Part shown: piece after piece, positions 10,279-19,374 of the stretch
Layout: each line of letters begins with the position of its first letter
Numbering within the stretch: position 1 is the first letter of the stretch
NCBI RefSeq assembly: GCF_004217335.1
Contig: NZ_SHMP01000003.1
Location: 930,001 to 994,000 of the forward strand
From: Natrinema hispanicum
GTDB taxonomy: Archaea; Halobacteriota; Halobacteria; Halobacteriales; Natrialbaceae
DNA length: 64,000 nucleotides
Direction: 5' to 3'
Made by a program: the position numbers and the translations under genes
Notes under the pieces: generated by a model
What the model saw: only the letters and a program-made list of their open reading frames with translations
Told to the model about the DNA's origin: nothing
The model's database searches: none

Positions 10279-10419
10279 TCGGCGTTCGGAAACCTCTCGC
10301 CTGCCGAGCGTCGCTAACCCGTGCTCCGCCCGTAACTCGAGTCGTCGAAACGGCCGCAGATTCGGCGAGCGATGTATCTAAAGCGATCTCGAGCCGTCTC
10401 GCTGATTCGAAACGGGTCG

Positions 10420-10426
10420 CTTAAGT
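10420..10426 (+). promoter_or_regulatory. TATA-like box of rpsL
   Basis: CTTAAGT is centred about 30 nt before the rpsL ATG at 10453, so S12/S7 have a promoter separate from the polymerase operon. This fits with the 1-kb antisense insertion separating them from nusA. Confidence 0.5.
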
Positions 10427-10452
10427 GGCTTCAACGGATAGCGACGGGTACT

Positions 10453-10881
10453 ATGGCAAACGGCAAATATGCCGCGCGCAAGCTCAAGAAGGACCGCCAG
10501 AACCAGCGGTGGTCCGACTCTGACTACGCGCGCCGCGCCCGTGGACTTCGCGAGAAGTCCGATCCCCTCGAGGGAGCGCCCCAGGCTCGCGGTATCGTAC
10601 TCGAAAAGGTCGGCATCGAGGCAAAACAGCCGAACTCGGCGATCCGAAAGTGCGTCCGAGTCCAGCTGATCAAAAACGGCAAGCAGGTCACCGCGTTCTG
10701 TCCCGGTGACGGCGCAATTTCGTTCATCGACGAACACGACGAAGTCACCATCGCCGGTATCGGTGGGGCAAAGGGTCGTGCGATGGGTGACCTCTCGGGC
10801 GTCAACTACAAGGTTGACAAGGTCAACGGCGTCGCGCTGAAGGAACTCGTTCGCGGAAACGCGGAGAAACCGGTGCGATAA
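10453..10881 (+). CDS. rpsL: 30S ribosomal protein S12
   Basis: This 142-residue S12 is part of the decoding centre of the small subunit. The start [12 protein letters not shown] is the usual haloarchaeal N terminus; the frame stays open upstream to 10372 but that extension is not S12-like. The conserved loop [14 protein letters not shown] is at about residues 59-72, and the region [16 protein letters not shown] lies near the C terminus. rpsG follows after 2 nt, so the two form an operon. Confidence 0.96.
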   Translation: MANGKYAARKLKKDRQNQRWSDSDYARRARGLREKSDPLEGAPQARGIVLEKVGIEAKQPNSAIRKCVRVQLIKNGKQVTAFCPGDGAISFIDEHDEVTIAGIGGAKGRAMGDLSGVNYKVDKVNGVALKELVRGNAEKPVR

Positions 10882-10883
10882 TC

Positions 10884-11492
10884 ATGGCGGCAGAAGATCA
10901 ACCGGACCCAGACGCGCCGGCCGGCGGCGCAGACGTCTCGGCGAAGCTCTTCGGCGAGTGGGAAATCGGCGAAATCGAGTACGCCGACCCCTCGACCGAG
11001 CGCTACATCACGGTTTCGCCCGTCGCTCACACCGCGGGTCGCCACGCCAGCAAGCAGTTCAAGAAATCCGAAATCTCGATCGTCGAGCGCTTCATCAACC
11101 GCTTGATGCAGACTGAAGAGAACACGGGCAAGAAACAGCAGACGCTCAACTACGTCCGTGATGCGTTCGAGCTCATTCACGAGCGCACCGAGGACAACCC
11201 GATTCAGGTGCTCGTGACGGCCGTCGAGAACGCGGCCCCGCGAGAGGAGACCGTCCGCCTGAAATACGGTGGGATCTCGGTCCCGAAGGCCGTTGACGTC
11301 GCTCCCCAGCGTCGTGTCGACCAGGCCCTGAAGTTCCTCTCCGAGGGTGTCTACAACGACTCGTTCAAGACGGCGACGCCCGTCGAAGAGGCCATCGCCA
11401 GCCAGCTTATCGGCGCGGCCAACTACGACGTCCAGACCTACGCGGTGAGCCAGAAAGAAGAAAAAGAGCGCGTCGCGGCAGCCGCACGCTAA
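10884..11492 (+). CDS. rpsG: 30S ribosomal protein S7
   Basis: This 202-residue archaeal S7 is the primary binder of the 3' major domain of 16S rRNA. An acidic N-terminal extension (DQPDPDAPAGG) precedes the S7 fold. Conserved elements include HTAGRHASKQF near residues 51-61, ERFINRLMQT, NPIQVLVTAVENAAPREETVRLKYGG and the basic AAAAR end. It is 2 nt from rpsL. A hairpin follows at 11499-11520 and fusA comes later on the same strand. Confidence 0.95.
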   Translation: MAAEDQPDPDAPAGGADVSAKLFGEWEIGEIEYADPSTERYITVSPVAHTAGRHASKQFKKSEISIVERFINRLMQTEENTGKKQQTLNYVRDAFELIHERTEDNPIQVLVTAVENAAPREETVRLKYGGISVPKAVDVAPQRRVDQALKFLSEGVYNDSFKTATPVEEAIASQLIGAANYDVQTYAVSQKEEKERVAAAAR

Positions 11493-11498
11493 CGCGAT

Positions 11499-11520
11499 CC
11501 GTCGAGTTCGTTTTCGACGG
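11499..11520 (+). terminator. Hairpin after rpsG
   Basis: CCGTCGA at 11499-11505 pairs with TCGACGG at 11514-11520 across a T-rich loop, 7 nt after the rpsG stop. A T-containing stretch follows (tgttctcattgtg). A role as terminator or mRNA 3' stabiliser is inference. Confidence 0.35.
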
Positions 11521-11637
11521 TGTTCTCATTGTGCTGTCTCTCGAAGTGTTCTCATCGCGGTTACTCCGGGAATTTTCAGTGCCACCCCGAGCTATCAGCG
11601 CCATCGGTGCTGCCCCATCCAGTCGATACACGACCCC

Positions 11638-11716
11638 ATCCGTTTCCTGTCACTAGTTACCATGTATATGTGGCCATCCTGCGGTCCCACCGGCACTGAC
11701 TGACAGCAGCCCGTAT
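11638..11716. repeat. Dispersed ~80-bp palindromic element, divergent copy
   Basis: This is the most divergent member of the seven-copy family. The right half (ACCGGCACTGACTGACAGCAGCCCGTAT) matches the copies at 42288 and 33865, while the left half is recognisable (CCGTTTCCTGTCACTAGTTACC) and the central stem is decayed. Its outer edge is fused to the minus-strand gene at 11716-12471: the gene's TGA stop is the TGA of GACTGATACGG. Confidence 0.6.
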
Positions 11717-12471
11717 CAGTCCGCGGCAAGACGCTCGCTGCTGGTGTACGATCGCGTCGCGTCGACGAGCACCTGTCGGTAGGTACTCGTGTCTGGCTCT
11801 TGTGCGAGTTCCCGAAAGCGCCGTTTGAACTCCTGGAAATCGACTTCTGGTGCGTCCATTGCGGCCACGTGCGCGAGATCGTAGAGTCGGTGTTCGTCAT
11901 CGACGAGGTCGTGTCGTTCCGCAAGTGCGAGTGCGAAGGCTGCGTTGACCGCTGTAATCTCGGGATCGGCGCTCGGTGAGAGTCGCTCGAGACCGGGCCG
12001 TGGTGGCGTCTCGGGTCGGTCGACGACTGCTGCGGCGAGACTCGACTCGAGAAAGGAGAGCAGTTTCTCGCCGGGGCCGACCGAGAGCGTGATGTCGTCG
12101 GCGTAGATATCTTTCATGTGGTTTGCGATCTGGTAACAGTGTGAGAGCTTGCGCCGCTCGACGCGTTTGCCGGCCAGTGCAAGATAGAGGACTTCCTCGG
12201 TTGACTGGGTGTGAGACGGATGTTGTTGTTCGTGGCGGACCATGTGGGCGAACTCGTGGAGGGCGAGTTCGCGGGCCATCGCCGACGAGGCAGCCTGTTG
12301 TGAGATGTTGAGCACGTGGCGGTCGTCGTAGTGGGCAGCCCAGGTCCGTTCGTCGGGATCGTCCCGGAGGTGAACGTAAACCGGCAGCGAGAGATCGTGT
12401 TCGGTCTCGAAGAGATCTTGGGCACTGAGAAACGGCGCGGTCGGGCCAGCCCCCTGGACACGTATATCCAT
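11716..12471 (-). CDS. Haloarchaeal conserved protein with HExxH motif (DUF5781-like)
   Basis: This 251-residue protein has HEFAH at residues 72-76 with a further His at 80. That pattern is typical of zinc metalloproteases and their inactive relatives. The helix just before it and the histidine-rich EQQHPSH after it strengthen the idea of a metal site. No signal peptide or membrane segment is seen, so it is cytosolic. I believe haloarchaeal relatives are catalogued as DUF5781. The start chosen is MDIRVQ; the frame extends 32 codons further but overlaps the fusA upstream region. It lies antisense between rpsG and fusA. Proteolytic function is inferred only. Confidence 0.65.
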   Translation of the reverse strand: MDIRVQGAGPTAPFLSAQDLFETEHDLSLPVYVHLRDDPDERTWAAHYDDRHVLNISQQAASSAMARELALHEFAHMVRHEQQHPSHTQSTEEVLYLALAGKRVERRKLSHCYQIANHMKDIYADDITLSVGPGEKLLSFLESSLAAAVVDRPETPPRPGLERLSPSADPEITAVNAAFALALAERHDLVDDEHRLYDLAHVAAMDAPEVDFQEFKRRFRELAQEPDTSTYRQVLVDATRSYTSSERLAAD

Positions 12472-12717
12472 GCTTGTACGTACCAAGGGATCCAGCGCTA
12501 TTACAGTGACGGCTCCCGTCACGTTTCGAACGGGAATGACCTGGGCCGCGACGGATGCAGTGTCCACTCCAGTACGCCCGACCGCCGTTCACCCTCAAAC
12601 TGCGTGGCATTCACTCACGCAAATTGGACATTCCGGCGCTCGAACCGTGAAATACGACGGATTTCGGCGGCGACGAAACACTACCCTTTTGACCCCGCTG
12701 GCGGTAACAGGGTGTAT

Positions 12718-14904
12718 ATGGGCCGACGCAAAAAGATCGTCCAAGAGTGTGAACGGCTGATGGACGAACCGGAGAACATCCGGAACATCGCCATCGCCGC
12801 TCACGTCGACCACGGCAAAACGACGCTTTCTGACAACCTCCTCGCTGGTGCCGGCATGATCTCCGACGAGACTGCCGGCGAACAACTCGCGATGGACACG
12901 GAAGAAGACGAACAGGAACGTGGGATCACCATCGACGCAGCAAACGTGTCGATGACCCACGAGTATGAGGGCACGAACCACCTCATCAACCTTATCGACA
13001 CGCCGGGCCACGTTGACTTCGGTGGCGACGTGACGCGTGCGATGCGTGCCGTCGACGGTGCGCTCGTCGTTGTCGACGCCGTCGAAGGGGCGATGCCCCA
13101 GACCGAGACGGTGCTCCGTCAGGCGCTTCGTGAGGGTGTCAAGCCGACCCTGTTCATCAACAAGGTCGACCGCCTCATCTCCGAGCTGCAGGAAGGTCCC
13201 GAAGAGATGCAGAAACGACTCCTCGCCGTCATCCAGGACGTCAACGAACTCATCCGTGGGATGACCGAGGACATGGACGACATCGACGACTGGACCGTCT
13301 CCGTCGAAGACGGTACCGTCGGCTTCGGGTCCGCGCTGTACAAGTGGGGTGTCTCGATGCCCTCGATGCAGCGTACCGGCATGGACTTCGGCGAGATCAT
13401 GGAACTCGAGCGCGCCGACAAGCGCCAGGAACTCCACGAGCGGACGCCCCTGTCGGACGTCGTCCTCGACATGGTCTGTGAGCACTTCCCGAACCCTGTC
13501 GACGCTCAGCCCCGCCGTATCCCACGCATCTGGCGTGGTGACGACGAATCCGACCTTGCCGAGGAGATGCGTCTCGTCGACGAGAACGGCGACGTCGTCT
13601 TCATGGTCACCGACATCGCGATGGACCCACACGCTGGCGAAGTCGCTTCCGGTCGTGTCTTCTCGGGCTCCCTCGAGAAGGGTCAGGAGCTGTACGTCTC
13701 GGGCACCGCGGGCAAGAACCGCGTCCAGAGCGTTGGCATCTACATGGGTGGCGAACGCGAGGAAGTCGATCACGTTCCTGCAGGGAACATCGCGGCCGTC
13801 ACCGGCCTGCGTGACGCGATCGCCGGTTCGACCGTCTCGAGCGTCGAGATGACGCCCTTCGAGTCGATCGAACACATCTCGGAGCCGGTCATCACGAAGA
13901 GCGTGGAGGCCCAGACGATGGACGACCTCCCCAAACTCATCGAGACGCTCCGACAGGTCTCGAAAGAGGACCCAACGATCCAGATTACGATCAACGAGGA
14001 CACTGGCGAGCACCTGATCTCCGGGCAGGGTGAACTCCACCTCGAGGTCATCACCCAGCGTATCGAGAAGAACCAGGGCATCCCGGTCAACACCGGTGAG
14101 CCGATCGTCGTCTACCGCGAGGCCATCGACCGTGCAAGCGATGAGGTCGAAGGCATCTCGCCAAACCGTCACAACCGCTTCTACATCTCCGCCGAGCCGC
14201 TCAGCGAGGAGATCGTCGAGACGATCCGGATGGGAGAGGCGTCGATGAACATGCCCGAACTCGAGCGCCGTGAATCGCTCCAGGAAGCCGGCATGGACAA
14301 AGAGGACTCCCAAGTCGTCGAGCACATCCACGGCACGAACATCCTGCTCGACCAGACGAAAGGTATCCAGCACCTGAACGAGACGATGGAGCTGTTCATC
14401 GAGGGACTCGAGGAAGCCCTCGACAACGGCCCGCTCGCCAACGAGCCGGTTCAGGGAACGCTCATCCGTCTGCACGACGCCAAGCTCCACGAGGACACCA
14501 TCCACCGTGGTCCCGCACAGGTCATCCCCGCAACCCGCGAGGCTGTCCACAAGTCGCTGATCGACGGCCAGATCAAGATGATGGAGCCGATGCAGGACGT
14601 TCGTATCGACGTGCCGAACGACCACATGGGCGCTGCTTCCGGCGAGATTCAGGGCCGCCGTGGCCGCGTCGACGACATGTACCAGGAAGGTGACCTCATG
14701 GTCGTCGAGGGTATCGCACCTGTCGACGAGATGATCGGCTTCGCGAGCGACATCCGCTCTGCGACCGAGGGTCGTGCCTCCTGGAACACCGAAAACGCCG
14801 GCTTCGAGTTCATGTCCGACTCCCTCCAGCGCGAGAAGATCATGGAGATCCGCGAGCGCAAGGGTATGAAGCTCGAACTGCCGCCAAGCATCGACTACAT
14901 CTAA
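12718..14904 (+). CDS. fusA: Translation elongation factor EF-2
   Basis: This 728-residue GTPase drives ribosomal translocation. GTP-binding motifs are AHVDHGKT (28-35), DTPGHVDF (94-101) and NKVD (148-151). Domain IV carries IHRGPAQ, with His596 as the expected diphthamide site, which marks it as archaeal/eukaryotic EF-2 rather than bacterial EF-G. The start [15 protein letters not shown] is chosen because the upstream part of the open frame has no family character. It lies downstream of rpsG in the classic str-operon order but is separated by an antisense gene, so it probably has its own promoter. A hairpin follows the stop. Confidence 0.96.
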   Translation: MGRRKKIVQECERLMDEPENIRNIAIAAHVDHGKTTLSDNLLAGAGMISDETAGEQLAMDTEEDEQERGITIDAANVSMTHEYEGTNHLINLIDTPGHVDFGGDVTRAMRAVDGALVVVDAVEGAMPQTETVLRQALREGVKPTLFINKVDRLISELQEGPEEMQKRLLAVIQDVNELIRGMTEDMDDIDDWTVSVEDGTVGFGSALYKWGVSMPSMQRTGMDFGEIMELERADKRQELHERTPLSDVVLDMVCEHFPNPVDAQPRRIPRIWRGDDESDLAEEMRLVDENGDVVFMVTDIAMDPHAGEVASGRVFSGSLEKGQELYVSGTAGKNRVQSVGIYMGGEREEVDHVPAGNIAAVTGLRDAIAGSTVSSVEMTPFESIEHISEPVITKSVEAQTMDDLPKLIETLRQVSKEDPTIQITINEDTGEHLISGQGELHLEVITQRIEKNQGIPVNTGEPIVVYREAIDRASDEVEGISPNRHNRFYISAEPLSEEIVETIRMGEASMNMPELERRESLQEAGMDKEDSQVVEHIHGTNILLDQTKGIQHLNETMELFIEGLEEALDNGPLANEPVQGTLIRLHDAKLHEDTIHRGPAQVIPATREAVHKSLIDGQIKMMEPMQDVRIDVPNDHMGAASGEIQGRRGRVDDMYQEGDLMVVEGIAPVDEMIGFASDIRSATEGRASWNTENAGFEFMSDSLQREKIMEIRERKGMKLELPPSIDYI

Positions 14905-14916
14905 TCCGGCTACTCC

Positions 14917-14934
14917 GACGGGCACCAGCCCGTC
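14917..14934 (+). terminator. Hairpin after fusA
   Basis: A perfect 7-bp stem, GACGGGC with GCCCGTC, and loop ACCA lies 12 nt after the fusA stop. T-rich sequence (ttattgccgttttctttcg) follows about 10 nt later. It is a plausible transcription terminator. Confidence 0.5.
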
Positions 14935-15130
14935 ACTCTGCTGTTATTGCCGTTTTCTTTCGACGCTGGGCCTCGAGCGACAGCATTCTGCAGGCGAGAA
15001 TGTCTCTGTTAAACTCGTCTTCAGACCCGCTGCGAGTGCTAGCCCTGTCAATCCCTGTGCGTTTTGGCAGCGGCGAGAAAATATCGCTTCCACAAGAGGC
15101 TACCGCTCGCTGACGAGGGGGATCGAGCGG

Positions 15131-16510
15131 TTACTCGCGCTCGCCCGCACCGAGTGCCGACTCGCCGACCTTCTCGTGGCCCTCGATGACTTCTTTGCCA
15201 CCCATATACGGCTGCAGGGGCTCGGGGATGGTCACCGTGCCGTCCTCGTTCTGGTAGTACTCGAGGATCGCCACCATCACCCGCGGAATCGCCAGCCCCG
15301 AGGCGTTCAGGGTGTGCAGATACTCGGCCGATTCGTGGCGCTCGGGTCGGTAGCGCAGGCCGGCCCGTCGTGCCTGGAAGTCCTCGAAGTTCGACGCCGA
15401 GGAGACCTCGAGCCAGCGCCCGCCCTGTTCGGGGCCGTCGTCCATGTCGTCGCCGGGGGCCCAGACCTCGATGTCGTAGGTTTTCGCGGAGGCGAATGTC
15501 AGATCGCCGGTACAGAGCTCGAGAATGCGGTAGGGAAGCCCGAGGCGTTTGAGGACCTCTTCAGCCTCGCCGAGCAGTTCCTCGAGGCGGTCGTAGCTGT
15601 CCTCGGGTTCGACGAAGTTGACGAGTTCGACCTTGTTGAACTGGTGGACGCGGACGATGCCACGGGTTTCGGTGCCGTGTTCGCCGGCCTCGCGCCGGAA
15701 GTTAGGCGTGTACGCCTGGTGTTTCAGCGGGAGATCGTCGTCCAGGAGGATCTCGTTGGCGTACATATTGGTGACCGGCACCTCCGCGGTGGGACAGAGC
15801 CAGAGGTCCTCGTCGTCGTATTCTTCCTCGTTGCTGCCGCCCAGCCGATAGGCGTCGTCGGCGAACTTCGGCAGTTGGCCGGTGCCGCGCATCGAGGTGC
15901 TCTTGACCGGAACTGGCGGGAAGACGTCGACGTAGCCCTGCTCGCGGTGGATGTCCATCATGAACTGGATCAGGGCGTGTTCCAGTTGCGCGCCCTCGCC
16001 TTTGAGGAAGTAAAAGCCCGAGCCGGTCGTCTTGGCGGCGCGTTCCTCGTCGATGATGTCCAGATCCTCGCCGAGGTCGTAGTGTGGGGTGACCTCGTCG
16101 GGCAGGTCACGCAAGTCGTCGAAGCCCCAGCGACGGTCCTCGACGTTGTGACGCTCGTCAAGTCCCAGCGGGACGCTCTCGTCGGGGACCTGTGGAATCT
16201 CGAGGATGCGTTCTCGGAGTTCGTCCTCGAGTTCGACGCCTTCTTCCTCGACTTCTTCGATCTCGGCTTTGAGTTCCCGCGAGCGCTTGATGGCTTCCTC
16301 GCGCTCCTCGTCTTTACCGTCAGCGACGAGTTTGCCGATCTTTTTCGTGATCTGGTTGCGCTCGTGGCGCAGGTCGTCGCCGCGTGCTTTCAGCTCGCGC
16401 CAGCGTTCGTCGAGTTCGAGGAACTCGTCGAGATCGACGTCGGCCCCGCGGTTCTCGAGGGCGTCGCGCACCTCCTCCGTGTTCTCGCGTATATAGGTCC
16501 GGTCGAGCAT
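15131..16510 (-). CDS. serS: Seryl-tRNA synthetase
   Basis: This 459-residue class II synthetase charges tRNA-Ser. The N-terminal tRNA-binding coiled-coil arm is obvious as charged heptads around residues 30-110. The catalytic core follows with class II motifs: TGQLPKFADDAYRL, the motif-2 region NFRREAGEHGTETRGIVRVHQFNKVE, and the motif-3 region ending in LNASGLAIPRVMVAILEYYQ. The length matches the common bacterial-type SerRS. The start MLDRTYIRENTEEV is standard; the frame continues upstream but without family similarity. It is divergent from the PhoU-domain gene. Confidence 0.96.
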   Translation of the reverse strand: MLDRTYIRENTEEVRDALENRGADVDLDEFLELDERWRELKARGDDLRHERNQITKKIGKLVADGKDEEREEAIKRSRELKAEIEEVEEEGVELEDELRERILEIPQVPDESVPLGLDERHNVEDRRWGFDDLRDLPDEVTPHYDLGEDLDIIDEERAAKTTGSGFYFLKGEGAQLEHALIQFMMDIHREQGYVDVFPPVPVKSTSMRGTGQLPKFADDAYRLGGSNEEEYDDEDLWLCPTAEVPVTNMYANEILLDDDLPLKHQAYTPNFRREAGEHGTETRGIVRVHQFNKVELVNFVEPEDSYDRLEELLGEAEEVLKRLGLPYRILELCTGDLTFASAKTYDIEVWAPGDDMDDGPEQGGRWLEVSSASNFEDFQARRAGLRYRPERHESAEYLHTLNASGLAIPRVMVAILEYYQNEDGTVTIPEPLQPYMGGKEVIEGHEKVGESALGAGERE

Positions 16511-16628
16511 TGGTCTTGCCAGTGCGTTCTTTGTGCCCGGGCAAAACCGTGTCGGAAGGCTGTGTCTTCCGAGCGCCTGCGACGGTGGCGGGAAACGTTT
16601 TTTTCGTCGGCGGGCCGACTCTCGAGAC

Positions 16629-17837
16629 ATGGACCCGCTCGAGGGCGAGACGACGTCAGCGTCGGTCGAGTACGAGCCCGTCAGCGTCAAAGACGTACTC
16701 GTGGAGATGAAAGACACTGCCGAGCTGTTGATCGACCTCTCGTACTCGGCGGTCCTCCACCGGAGCGAGGAACTCGCCACCGAGGTCCTCCGACTCGAAG
16801 AGCGCATGGACGTCCTCGAGCTACGCGCGCGGATGAGCCTCCTGATGGCTGCACGGAAGCCGGCCGATGCCGAACAGCTCGCTCCCGTGTTGGGGATCGT
16901 AGGCGCGGCCGACGGGATCAGCGACGCCGCTGGCGATATTGCCAAAATCGTCCTCGAGGACATGGGGCTGCCCGAGGCAATGCGGGCGGCGCTGCCGGAG
17001 GCGGCGGGGACGCTGGTCCGTGGCGTCGTCGACCCGAACTCGCCGTATACAGGTCGGACGCTCAAGGACATCGACCTCGAGTCCGAGACGGGCGTCCGCG
17101 CGATCGCGCTTCGGCGTGGCACGGACTGGCTACTCAATCCAGGGCCGAACACGCGCGTCGAGGCCGACGACGTGGCGTTGTTACGCGGCCCTGACTCGTC
17201 AATCGGCGACGTTTACGAGACGTTGACCGGCGAGGGCTACGAGGCACCGACCGTCGAGGCTCCCGATATCGACGATCTCGAGCGGGCCGTCGATACGATC
17301 ATTCACATGAAAGACTTCTCGGAGCTGGCGGTCGACCTGGCTTACAGCAGCGTGCTGTTCGACAGCGAGGAACTCGCCGAGGAGGTCCGTAATCTCGAGG
17401 TCGAAGTCGACGCGATGCAGTCGCGGTTCGAGGCCTGGACGCTTCGGGCGGCCGCCGACGCGAGCGATCCGGTCGTCTTGCGGGGGCTGATTCAGCTTGG
17501 CAACTCGACGGAGCGGATCAGCGACAGCGCGATCGAGATCAGCGAGGGTGTCCTGCGAGATATCGACGTCCACCCAGTCGTGCAACTGGCCGTTCAGGAG
17601 AGCGACGAGATCATCACCCGCGTCGTGGTCGATCCGGACAGCGACCTCGACGACACTGCAGTGACCGCCGGCGTGCCCGATGCCGACTCGATGATGTCGG
17701 TGATCGCCATCCGCCGACCCGGCGAGGGGTGGCTGCTGGTCGCCGACGCCGACGCCGAGTTACGCGGCGGCGACGTGCTGATCTCGAAGGGGACCCGAAC
17801 GGCCGCAGCCGACTTCCGCGAACTCGCGACCGCGTAA
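16629..17837 (+). CDS. PhoU / TrkA-C duplicated-domain protein, likely cation-transport regulator
   Basis: This 402-residue soluble protein is built from two repeats of the same unit. Each has a PhoU-like helical segment (TAELLIDLSYSAVL near 32; SELAVDLAYSSVL near 231) followed by a TrkA-C-like beta module (RGVVDPNSPYTGRTLKDIDL near 135; TRVVVDPDSDLDDTAV near 330). TrkA-C domains sense nucleotides or ligands and gate K+ or other cation transporters. The adjacent convergent mgtE-like pair suggests regulation of that Mg2+ transporter. Partnership is inferred from context. The ATG is preceded by a T-rich box (acgttttttt) about 30 nt upstream. Confidence 0.85.
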   Translation: MDPLEGETTSASVEYEPVSVKDVLVEMKDTAELLIDLSYSAVLHRSEELATEVLRLEERMDVLELRARMSLLMAARKPADAEQLAPVLGIVGAADGISDAAGDIAKIVLEDMGLPEAMRAALPEAAGTLVRGVVDPNSPYTGRTLKDIDLESETGVRAIALRRGTDWLLNPGPNTRVEADDVALLRGPDSSIGDVYETLTGEGYEAPTVEAPDIDDLERAVDTIIHMKDFSELAVDLAYSSVLFDSEELAEEVRNLEVEVDAMQSRFEAWTLRAAADASDPVVLRGLIQLGNSTERISDSAIEISEGVLRDIDVHPVVQLAVQESDEIITRVVVDPDSDLDDTAVTAGVPDADSMMSVIAIRRPGEGWLLVADADAELRGGDVLISKGTRTAAADFRELATA

Positions 17838-17860
17838 CGTTGATTCGGGCCCCGGTCGCC

Positions 17861-17920
17861 ATTTAAGTACCTCTAGTCACAAGATAGAGCTATGACGGGA
17901 AGTCGTCCGTTCTCGCGTAT
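17861..17920 (+). repeat. TTTAAGT...GGTCACAA box, copy 1
   Basis: TTTAAGT, then tagTCACAAGatagAGCTATGACGGGAAG and GTCCGTTCTC, match the boxes at 52259, 52391, 52521 and 53548. The TATA-like TTTAAGT is centred 27 nt before an ATG that opens a 13-codon frame, ending TAG. The geometry is that of a leaderless haloarchaeal promoter. This copy is about 34 kb from the other four, in the gap between the PhoU-domain gene and the mgtE pair. Confidence 0.6.
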
Positions 17921-18000
17921 TCTCACTTCCTAGCACAGCAGCCGTCTTCGCCACGGTCTCGACACTCGAGCGTGGCTGTGATCGCTCGGCCATTCACGGT

Positions 18001-18582
18001 TCAGTTCAGCACGATGATCGCGACGCCCGAGAGGACGACCACGCCGAGGATATCACAGAGGTTCGTGACCACCGGAATCGTGGTGTCGTCAGGATCGAGG
18101 CCCCGCGTGTAGGAGACGTAGGTCGCAGCGAGACTCAATCCGATCGCGATCACCGCCAGGGACATGCCGCTACTGATCGAGATGAGCAACAACTCGCCGA
18201 GTGCCATCGGCTCGGCGATGAGCTGGCCGACAACCCAGGCGGCGACGCCAAGCGCTGAAAAGACCGTCGCCGCCAGCCCCAGAATCGCGATTACGTTCGT
18301 CCACAGCACCTCGTCGCGAACGTCGAACTCGAGGACGCCCAGGTGAAGCCGCGTCGAGAGCCGCGAGGAGAGGATCGCACCGAGATTCCCGCCCATCCCG
18401 ATCATCACGGGGACGAGCACCAGCAGGGTCGGATTCCCGAGGTAGGTTTCCTGGAGTTCCTCGAGGACGTAGCCCGATCCCATCTCGAGAACGGAGAGCC
18501 CGATCAGAATGGGGAACATCGTCCCGACGATGTGGCTGATCGTCCAGGTATCGAGTGCGTCATCAGCGTCGGCGGCCGCCAT
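18001..18582 (-). CDS. MgtE-type magnesium/divalent cation transporter, subunit 2
   Basis: This 193-residue membrane protein has about five transmembrane segments and the MgtE integral-domain signature PVMIGMGGNLGAILSSRLS near residues 60-78. It has no CBS or N domain. Its ATG shares one base with the TGA of the upstream mgtE-like gene (TGATG), so the two are translationally coupled. Two half-size MgtE domains made as separate chains would assemble like the two fused MgtE repeats of SLC41 proteins. The longer open frame upstream overlaps the partner gene and is not used. Confidence 0.85.
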   Translation of the reverse strand: MAAADADDALDTWTISHIVGTMFPILIGLSVLEMGSGYVLEELQETYLGNPTLLVLVPVMIGMGGNLGAILSSRLSTRLHLGVLEFDVRDEVLWTNVIAILGLAATVFSALGVAAWVVGQLIAEPMALGELLLISISSGMSLAVIAIGLSLAATYVSYTRGLDPDDTTIPVVTNLCDILGVVVLSGVAIIVLN

Positions 18583-19157
18583 CAGAAGATCACCTCGGCG
18601 AACGTGAGTGCGATAAAGAGGAAGACGACGCCGAAGAAATCGCCGAGCGTGGTGACGATCGGGCCGATCAGGTTGTCCGGATCGAGGCCGTACTCGTAGC
18701 TTGCAAACACCAGCGCCAGCAAGCCGAAAATCAGCGTCGTCGACGTGAACACCCCCGAAACGACCATGATCGAAACGAGTTCGATGAGCCGTGCCGATTC
18801 TCGCCCCAACACCTGTAAGAGCCCCCATGAAAGGACGGCGATGAATACCGAAACACCGATTCCGTTAATAAAGGAGGCGGCGACGGCGTTGACCAGCCGT
18901 CGATCCCACGAGAATTCGGGGTCGATCATCCCCTGATGGAGGCCACTCGAGATCCGCGCGCCCAGTGCGCCGTAGACGTTCCCGCGGGTCGCGAGGAACG
19001 CGGGCAGCAACAACAGCATGCCGGGAAAGCGCTCGAACCCTTCAGTCATCCCCTCGGAACCGAGCACCGATCCCGCGAAGATGCCGCCGGCGAGACTGAC
19101 CACGAGGATCGGCAGCGACTCGCGGTAGATACGCCACGCGGATTGGCGACCCTCCAT
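18582..19157 (-). CDS. MgtE-type magnesium/divalent cation transporter, subunit 1
   Basis: This 191-residue membrane protein has five predicted transmembrane helices and the family motif LLLPAFLATRGNVYGALGARISS near residues 47-69. It begins the two-gene transcript. TTTATG on the minus strand (plus 19181-19186) is centred 27 nt before the ATG, pointing to a leaderless mRNA. With the next gene it forms a split MgtE pair and probably works as a heteromer. No cytosolic regulatory domains are present, which makes the neighbouring TrkA-C/PhoU protein a candidate regulator. Confidence 0.86.
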   Translation of the reverse strand: MEGRQSAWRIYRESLPILVVSLAGGIFAGSVLGSEGMTEGFERFPGMLLLLPAFLATRGNVYGALGARISSGLHQGMIDPEFSWDRRLVNAVAASFINGIGVSVFIAVLSWGLLQVLGRESARLIELVSIMVVSGVFTSTTLIFGLLALVFASYEYGLDPDNLIGPIVTTLGDFFGVVFLFIALTFAEVIF

Positions 19158-19293
19158 AGCGGCGAATGACGTAGTCCGAACATAAACCTACCGCGGGTCG
19201 AACGCGAGTAAACCGCTCGAGCCCGTGCGGGTTGCTATCGGTCCTGAACGAACGCGAACGTGTTTTGACGCACGCGAGCGGCGACGCGTCCTC

Positions 19294-19374
19294 ATACGGT
19301 TTACTGTAACGAGTTACCGGTGCAACCGCAGGGCGGTCGCGGTTGCACCGGCAATGACTTACAGTAGACCGTAT
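19294..19374. repeat. Dispersed ~80-bp palindromic element, copy
   Basis: An 81-bp near-perfect palindrome runs from ATACGGTTTACTGTAA to TTACAGTAGACCGTAT. It has a central long stem, ACCGGTGCAACCGC / GCGGTTGCACCGG, around a short GC-rich loop. The right edge continues into the TGA stop of the minus-strand crcB gene (TGATACGG read on that strand). It lies between the starts of the mgtE pair and the end of crcB. Confidence 0.85.

Noticed and set aside
10090..10317. Plus-strand 75-codon frame upstream of rpsL
   Set aside because: It lies before the rpsL promoter, has a hydrophobic and unconserved sequence, and competes with a more protein-like minus-strand frame.
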